Positions 31,612 through 36,031 of a stretch of 36,031 nt of DNA are shown one piece after another; position 1 is the first letter of the stretch, and each line of letters opens with the position of its first letter. This stretch comes from Chara braunii (taxonomy: Eukaryota; Streptophyta; Charophyceae; Charales; Characeae). The position numbers and the translations under genes were made by a program. The stretch lies in assembly GCA_003427395.1 (NCBI GenBank), contig BFEA01000385.1, positions 768,728 to 804,758 of the forward strand, read 5' to 3'. The notes under the pieces were generated by a model that ran no database searches, was not told the DNA's origin, and saw only the letters and a list, made by a program, of their open reading frames with translations.

Positions 31612-31993
31612 CATATCGCTAGAATGTTCCAAACAAGGGCGACGTCTAAAATGCATACGAACTGCCTGTGTGAGAAATGAAGTACTAAAATGCATAGGAA
31701 CTGCCTGTATGAAAATGAAGTACAATCTCTTTCCGAACTAATTTGGAGAAAAGGCTCATTATACGATATACAAGAGTAATTGACTATTTGAGTAATTAAA
31801 TTTAAAATTTTAAATGACAAACAGACAAGATATATGAGCTCTAAAGAATCATCATTCACAGGGATGGGATGATGAATTCTTTGTTGTAATGTGCTTGGAA
31901 TATCTGACTCTATCAAACACACAATCGGTTTATCATATCGCTAGAATGTTCCAAACAAGGGCCACGTCTAAAATGCATTGGAACTGTCTGCGT
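31612..31993 (+). repeat. Direct repeats of a ~60-74 bp unit
   Basis: The unit starting CATATCGCTAGAATGTTCCA occurs at 31612-31685 and 31934-31993. Its second half (TAAAATGCATAGGAACTGCC) is repeated again at 31686-31723. The copies are 90-97 percent alike by eye. Confidence 0.8.
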
Positions 31994-32604
31994 CCTCTTC
32001 TCTTCCTTATCATCACCGGCAGCTCCACCAGCGTCATCAGACTGACTTGTTTGCAGCTGCCGCTGCTTGTCATCGGAGCTCCTGTGATGTGAACGAGTTT
32101 AAAATTATGAAAATCACGTACGCTTTCCTGCATTTTCCACGCGGTCTGTTTTGCTCTTCTTCTTGCTCGACAAGTCGTATCATTTCGTAGACCACCAGTA
32201 AAAATGCCCCCAGTGGACATGGTGGCCGTGGAAAGGACCAGCCTCATGGATCCAGGGGGGGTACTGGGGGGGTGCATGAGTGCCCCAACTTTGGCGGTCG
32301 TTAATTCTCATTTATCTCTGCAAGGAGCCGGCATGTGAGAACACTTTTTTCTTTGAGGAGCACGAACTTATGGAAGAAGATGCACGGTGAGACCAAACTA
32401 AAACCGGATTGACAGGTAGAGAGCACACGAGTCCACGAACACACTGATCACCGAAGTCTCTTGATAAAGAAGGCGCTCTCCTCAAATCAGTTCAAAAACA
32501 TAGTAGTAGACCTAAGCTCTGGTGTGTCTGTCTGTACTACTTCCCTACTCTAGACTATCATCTAGCCCCTCTCTCTCACTCTCCTTCCGCTCTCCTCTCA
32601 GCAG

Positions 32605-32653
32605 ATGTTGCTGAAGAGTCTGATCGCACAGGTGCTCTCCCGCCTTGCTCCAG
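32605..32653 (+). CDS. Probable first coding exon of an unrecognised gene
   Basis: A CT-rich tract ends in CTCTCAGCAG, just before ATG at 32605. The frame reads MLLKSLIAQVLSRLAP and stops at a consensus donor CCAG|GTAAGT. It leaves in phase 1, exactly what the exon at 33592 needs. The N-terminus is hydrophobic with Lys/Arg, as in a membrane-anchored or organelle-targeted protein. The acceptor implies a non-coding exon upstream. Confidence 0.5.
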
Positions 32654-33591
32654 GTAAGTACCCTGCTGTCCCCACATCCTCATTCTCTCCCAAGATCTTC
32701 TATCTTCCCTCGCCAACCACCTGCACTGCGCTACCTTCCAGCTATGGCGAGTGCATGCCAGCAGCAACCGCCATGCTGCCTGCTGCTGGGTGCTAGCTTG
32801 CATGCGTGCGCTGCTCCAGTGCTGCCGCACGTCAAAGCCTGCCGCCCAACGTCTCTCTGTCCCTGGCCTTCCTGCATTTTTGTCACTTCTGGAAACAGGG
32901 TCTGGGCTGGTAGGCACCATCGGCTGGTTGTGATCTCGGCCCAGGCAGGTGCCTGGTGGGTACCTTGACTGAGGCCTGCTGGGTAGGTACCTGGGGCCTA
33001 ACTTGGGCCCCCCTTCTGCTTTGGGTCTGGCCGCAACTCTCTTCGAACCTGGCACCTTCACGAAAAGATCTGAAAAAAGAAAGAGATTTGTGAACACTGT
33101 GAAGTGCATTTGGTTGCATCAGGGAAAAATATTAGGAGAATTCAAAATCGGGGGAAAAAAATTGCGCACAAAAAAAGTACATGTGCCAAACAAAATGCAT
33201 ATGTCGATCGGAGTCCCTGTGAACGGTAGACCTGACTTTGCAGGCTTGGGAGGCCACGCTGGGTAAAAGCTTCTGGTTCAACAATTTGCAGTCCGATGTA
33301 CTGGCGGCCGAAGGCCATTTTTGGCTATCATGCAGCGCAACCCCCTTTAACAAACATATGGGGGGGTTGACTGACTGATTGTGACTTGGAAAGCATGAGC
33401 TTTGGGGCATTTTGTTTTGTTTCCTCTTTTTGGTGACTGTATGCAATTGATGATGCGTAATTAAATGGTGTAATACTACTGAAGTACTAGTACAACTTTT
33501 TCGTTTCTGTTACTTGTCAACGGAGAGCTTCTACGAACTGTTGTTTCCCTTTTTTCTCTGATAAACAAAATTGCACCGTCTTGGATTGCAG
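32654..33591 (+). other. Probable intron
   Basis: GT...AG bounded segment of 938 bp joining two phase-compatible exons. It contains no further secure coding segment. Confidence 0.45.
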
Positions 33592-33864
33592 CGCACGTGT
33601 TGCAAATTGCTGCAGCATGGTTAGTGCAGTGTGTGACGGATTTGACGACTTGCGTTGTGAGATGCTGGCGCCTTCGGCGGCTCGAGAAGAAGGAGATTGG
33701 GCATTTGAACGAAGATGAAGAAGGACGTCCAATTCGAGTAGAGGTTGCCGTCTTTGCAGAACAGATGGCTGGTAATACTTCCAGGGCTGTTGGGTCTTTA
33801 GCTATGGCCTCAGCAGGTGCAGGACTTGGGAGCCTTGTCAGACCCGGCACGGGGACATACATTG
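33592..33864 (+). CDS. Probable second coding exon of the same unrecognised gene
   Basis: 273 bp from acceptor TTGGATTGCAG to donor CATTG|GTAGGG, open in one frame for 91 codons with protein-like composition. It begins HVLQIAAAWLVQCVTD, a hydrophobic helix, followed by a basic patch (RCWRLRRLEKKE) and an acidic NEDEEG. It ends with a glycine/alanine-rich AMASAGAGLGSL and RPGTGTYIG. The single-base remainder of the preceding exon plus its first two bases makes an Ala codon. It looks like a small conserved membrane-associated protein, but I cannot name it. It ends in phase 1; a possible next acceptor is near 34865 (TTTTGCCACAG), uncertain. Confidence 0.5.
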
Positions 33865-34115
33865 GTAGGGGGTCCTCCTGCCTTCCCGCCACCTCATGTG
33901 TGCTGTCATCTTCTTCGATACATACAACTCCAAAAAAAAAAAAAAAAAAGCATGACTGTGCCAGACTGTTTTGTTGGACTTGCACGAACCGAACTTCCAA
34001 GCAGATGCCGTGTGCACATCGTCCGTGCAGTGCGTTGGCACACCAAGCGAATGCGAAAAGAAAAGTGATGTGAAACGAATCGCGTGCATGGCCCAATGAC
34101 ACGCTCTTACCTTGC

Positions 34116-34374
34116 ACCGATCTCCTCACAAGCCCCTCACAATGTGTGTCACTGCTATTCATCATGCTGTCCTCCTTCCTAGCTCCTGAACACACATGCT
34201 CACTGTCTTGTCCTTTCCCTCTGTTTATTTATTAATTATTTTTTACCGATCTCCTAACAAGCCCCTCACAATGTGTGTCACTGCTATTCATCATGATGTC
34301 CTGCTTCCTAGCTCCTGAAACACATGCTCACTGTCTTGTCCTTTCCCTCTGTTTAATTATTTATTATTTTTTTA
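34116..34374 (+). repeat. ~130-bp tandem duplication
   Basis: 34116-34244 and 34245-34374 share CAAGCCCCTCACAATGTGTG and most of the rest, including the T/A-rich end. A short third fragment (TTTTCCCTCTGTTTA) follows. Confidence 0.88.
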
Positions 34375-34488
34375 AAGTTTTCCCTCTGTTTAGACTTTCT
34401 CCAACAATGCTTGCGGGAAAAAAAAGGGCATGACTCTCAGGGGGGATCGTATATATATATATATATATATATCTATAAATATAGCCCC

Positions 34489-34555
34489 TCATTTGTTGTC
34501 CTCTTCTCCCTCTCTTCCTATGGTTTACCACGCAGCTCTGTTTGACTATATATAC
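34489..34555 (+). repeat. Module S, copy 1 (no ribozyme before it)
   Basis: TTGTTGTCCTCTTCTCCCTC, then CTATGGTTTACC, then GCAGCTCTGTTTGACTATATATA. It directly precedes hammerhead 1, but no hammerhead lies upstream of it. Confidence 0.8.
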
Positions 34556-34560
34556 ATTCT

Positions 34561-34620
34561 GCGGACTGTTGGGGGTTCATTCTCCTGATGAGTCGGTGAA
34601 ACTCCCACGAAACAGTTTGT
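34561..34620 (+). ncRNA. Type III hammerhead ribozyme, copy 1
   Basis: Core CTGATGA at 34585-34591 and GAA at 34609-34611. Stem III pairs GCGGACTGT (34561-34569) with ACAGTTTGT (34612-34620), with three G-U pairs. The cleavage triplet is GTT, cut after 34570. Stem I is 34571-34584 with a TTCA loop and many G-U pairs. Stem II GTCGG/CCCAC has a C-C mismatch, so this copy may be slower than copy 2. Loop II (TGAAACT) contains TGAA, complementary to the TTCA of loop I. Confidence 0.82.
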
Positions 34621-34690
34621 CACAGCCTCTCGTTTGTTGTCCTCTTCCCCCGTTCTGCCTACGGTTTACTGGGCAGCTCTATATATATGT
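34621..34690 (+). repeat. Module S, copy 2
   Basis: Follows hammerhead 1: CACAGCCTCTCGTTTGTTG, TCCTCTTC, CTGCCTACGGTTTACTGGG, CAGCTCTATATATATG. Confidence 0.85.
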
Positions 34691-34980
34691 GCCTCTAGTG
34701 CCAGCGGCGTGTCAGCGGCGTGTCTGGAGTGTAGTTTTTGGCTGTGACAGACCTTTCTTTGTTTCGTGGGTGTTTTGCTTGTTTGTGATGGGGTGTGAAC
34801 CGACAGTCTGTAGAGTTTTCCATCTGGTGTGGGTGAGTGATAGTCTGCGTTGACTTTTGCCACAGGTACCTTGAGGGCAGTGGTTGGTGCCCACCTCAGG
34901 GTATCAGTTGTCGGGCAGTCGTTGATGCTTAACCACAGCCGGGGTTAAGGTGGATTATCACTTACAGTGTAATCAGTTAG
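34691..34980 (+). other. Unique part of the predicted 428-nt unit
   Basis: Includes a short direct repeat (CAGCGGCGTGT twice near 34703-34725). No open frame of note and no relation to other parts of the window. Confidence 0.5.
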
Positions 34981-34988
34981 GGGATTCT

Positions 34989-35048
34989 GCAGACTGTTGA
35001 GCGTTCAGCCTCCTGATGAGTCGGTGAAACTCCGACGAAACAGTTTGC
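34989..35048 (+). ncRNA. Type III hammerhead ribozyme, copy 2
   Basis: All core parts are intact: CTGATGA at 35013-35019, stem II GTCGG/CCGAC perfectly paired around TGAAACT, and GAA at 35037-35039. Stem III is a 9-bp GCAGACTGT/ACAGTTTGC with one G-U pair. The cleavage triplet GTT cuts after 34998. Stem I (34999-35012) carries loop bases TTCA, complementary to TGAA in loop II, as in natural hammerheads with loop-loop contacts. Stem I has one bulge or mismatch. Confidence 0.88.
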
Positions 35049-35118
35049 CACAGTTGTCCTCTTCTCCCTCTCTGCCTACGGTTTACCGGGCATCTCTGTT
35101 TGACTATATATATATAGC
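35049..35118 (+). repeat. Module S, copy 3
   Basis: Follows hammerhead 2: CACAGTTGTCCTCTTCTCCC, TCTCTGCCTACGGTTTACC, GGGCATCTCTGTTTGACTAT, ATATATATA. Confidence 0.85.
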
Positions 35119-35294
35119 CCAGCGTCACCTTTTGTGATAATTTATATGTGAATATCCAGATTCCGATGTTTTGCAGAAAACGTCCAAGATCAAAGTAAAG
35201 TTAAGTAAACCCTTTCGTTTTTTTTTGTAACGGTGAATCCAAAGGCCTAGTAAAGAGTCAACTCCATACCGTACATTTTCATTTTCGGTCACAT

Positions 35295-35361
35295 CCCGTT
35301 AAACAGTAGGCAGAGAGGGACAAGAGGGAGAAGAGGACAACAAACGAGGGGCTGTGACAAA
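35295..35361 (-). repeat. Module S, copy 4, inverted and without a ribozyme core
   Basis: Read on the minus strand: TTTGTCACAGCCCCTCGTTT, GTTGTCCTCTTCTCCCTC, CTCTGCCTACTGTTTAACGG. It keeps the 3' strand of stem III (TTTGTC) but has no CTGATGA upstream. Confidence 0.8.
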
Positions 35362-35808
35362 ATAGCTATCTTGTGACGTTGTGATACCGACCTGTTGAGG
35401 AATCATTTGGAGGAGTCGAGGGCCTCTGGGTAGCGTATACAGTGCGGTTGAGGTCAGGGGATATTGTCATCTGCTGTTCTTGGTGGGACTGGCACAGGAT
35501 ATTGGGTAGGTAGATTGACTTTGGCGTATGTCAAAAAATCTGGTTAGATATGATTTCCTGTCATCACGTCCGCAGAGTGTTGTTCAGTGATGTGGATGCT
35601 GGAAGAGAAGCAACCTTCTCTGTCTCTCTCTTACTCCCAAACCCATGGAAGAGCCAGGGACTGCCACACAAACGTGCGGAACCTTATACTTTCATGACAA
35701 TTTGTTGATGAAAACATGTAACAAGTGTGAAAGAAATTGTGCAAATAGCATGAGCTCTTCAGTCTCTGCTTGAAATGAAGGGTAATTGTGTGTGGGGAAT
35801 GGTTTTGC

Positions 35809-35809
<1 letters not shown>
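35362..35809. other. No feature recognised
   Basis: Ordinary-complexity sequence between module S copy 4 and the (AC)n tract. Confidence 0.3.

Positions 35810-35881
<72 letters not shown>
35810..35881. repeat. (AC)n microsatellite
   Basis: About 72 bases of CA dinucleotides. Val-Cys-repeat frames on the minus strand are artefacts. Confidence 0.97.
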
Positions 35882-35882
<1 letters not shown>

Positions 35883-35957
35883 ATAAGTAAACAAACTCTT
35901 CTTGTGAAACTGCTTCCGCTGCTCGGATGAAAGCGTAGGTTCTGTCAATGACTGATG

Positions 35958-35960
<3 letters not shown>

Positions 35961-36031
<71 letters not shown>
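35961..36031. repeat. (CT)n microsatellite at the window edge
   Basis: TC dinucleotides run to the last base. In sequence this is the complement of the (GA)n at the start of the window. Confidence 0.97.

Larger units (their letters stand above)
34489..35118 (+). mobile_element. Retrozyme-like element with two hammerhead ribozymes
   Basis: Order: module S (34489-34555), hammerhead 1, module S, about 290 bp of unique sequence, hammerhead 2, module S. The repeated hammerhead-plus-S segment is about 135 bp long, and the predicted cleavage sites lie 428 nt apart. Plant retrozymes are known non-autonomous elements whose LTR-like direct repeats each carry a type III hammerhead and give circular RNAs. 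The two-repeat arrangement fits, but this one is shorter, and no tRNA primer-binding site or purine tract was found. No coding capacity. Confidence 0.7.

Overview
The window looks like intergenic and intronic DNA from a eukaryotic nuclear genome, most likely of the green plant lineage. The evidence is very long simple-sequence tracts, short exon-like segments bounded by GT-AG splice sites, a decayed plant L1-type LINE, and a primer-binding site matching the 3' end of plant tRNA-Asp. A charophyte alga or other early streptophyte would fit, but the species is inferred. No bacterial or organellar gene organisation is present, and coding density is very low. The window starts in (GA)n and ends in (CT)n, and one N lies inside another (GA)n tract.

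Layout. 0-5 kb: hairpin and foldback repeats, a perfect 74-bp tandem duplication, and two or three short splice-bounded exon candidates on the plus strand. 5-15.6 kb: mostly repeats, including a family of about 60-bp units (at 6.6-7.0 and 10.9-11.95 kb) alternating with GA or GT microsatellites, plus purine-rich and (ATT)n tracts. 15.6-19.8 kb: a more AT-rich block with a tRNA-Asp-like primer-binding site, so probably a decayed LTR retrotransposon. It carries a dispersed family of about 12 hairpins whose stems differ in sequence but stay paired around a shared CTCCCGTGGGG-like apex. 19.8-24.25 kb: a minus-strand LINE pseudogene (ORF1 with zinc knuckle, partial endonuclease, reverse transcriptase and C-terminal region). 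Inside its ORF1 is a 38-bp inverted Tn5 mosaic-end junction flanked by a 169-bp perfect duplication, which is a sequencing-library artefact, not biology. 24.3-27 kb: GC-rich DNA with a 44-base G run, a possible 233-codon exon and a TATA box. 26-31 kb: two related 71-74 bp MITE-like elements with TA target duplications, and a 246-bp foldback element. 31-34 kb: a minisatellite, direct repeats, and the best host gene candidate, two phase-compatible exons at 32605-32653 and 33592-33864.

The most notable system is at 34.49-35.36 kb: two complete type III hammerhead ribozyme motifs in direct orientation, 428 nt apart, each followed by the same roughly 70-bp module. A transcript crossing both could self-cleave and release a 428-nt RNA, the logic of plant retrozymes and other small circular ribozyme RNAs. 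The flanking module also occurs upstream and in inverted orientation downstream, without a ribozyme core.
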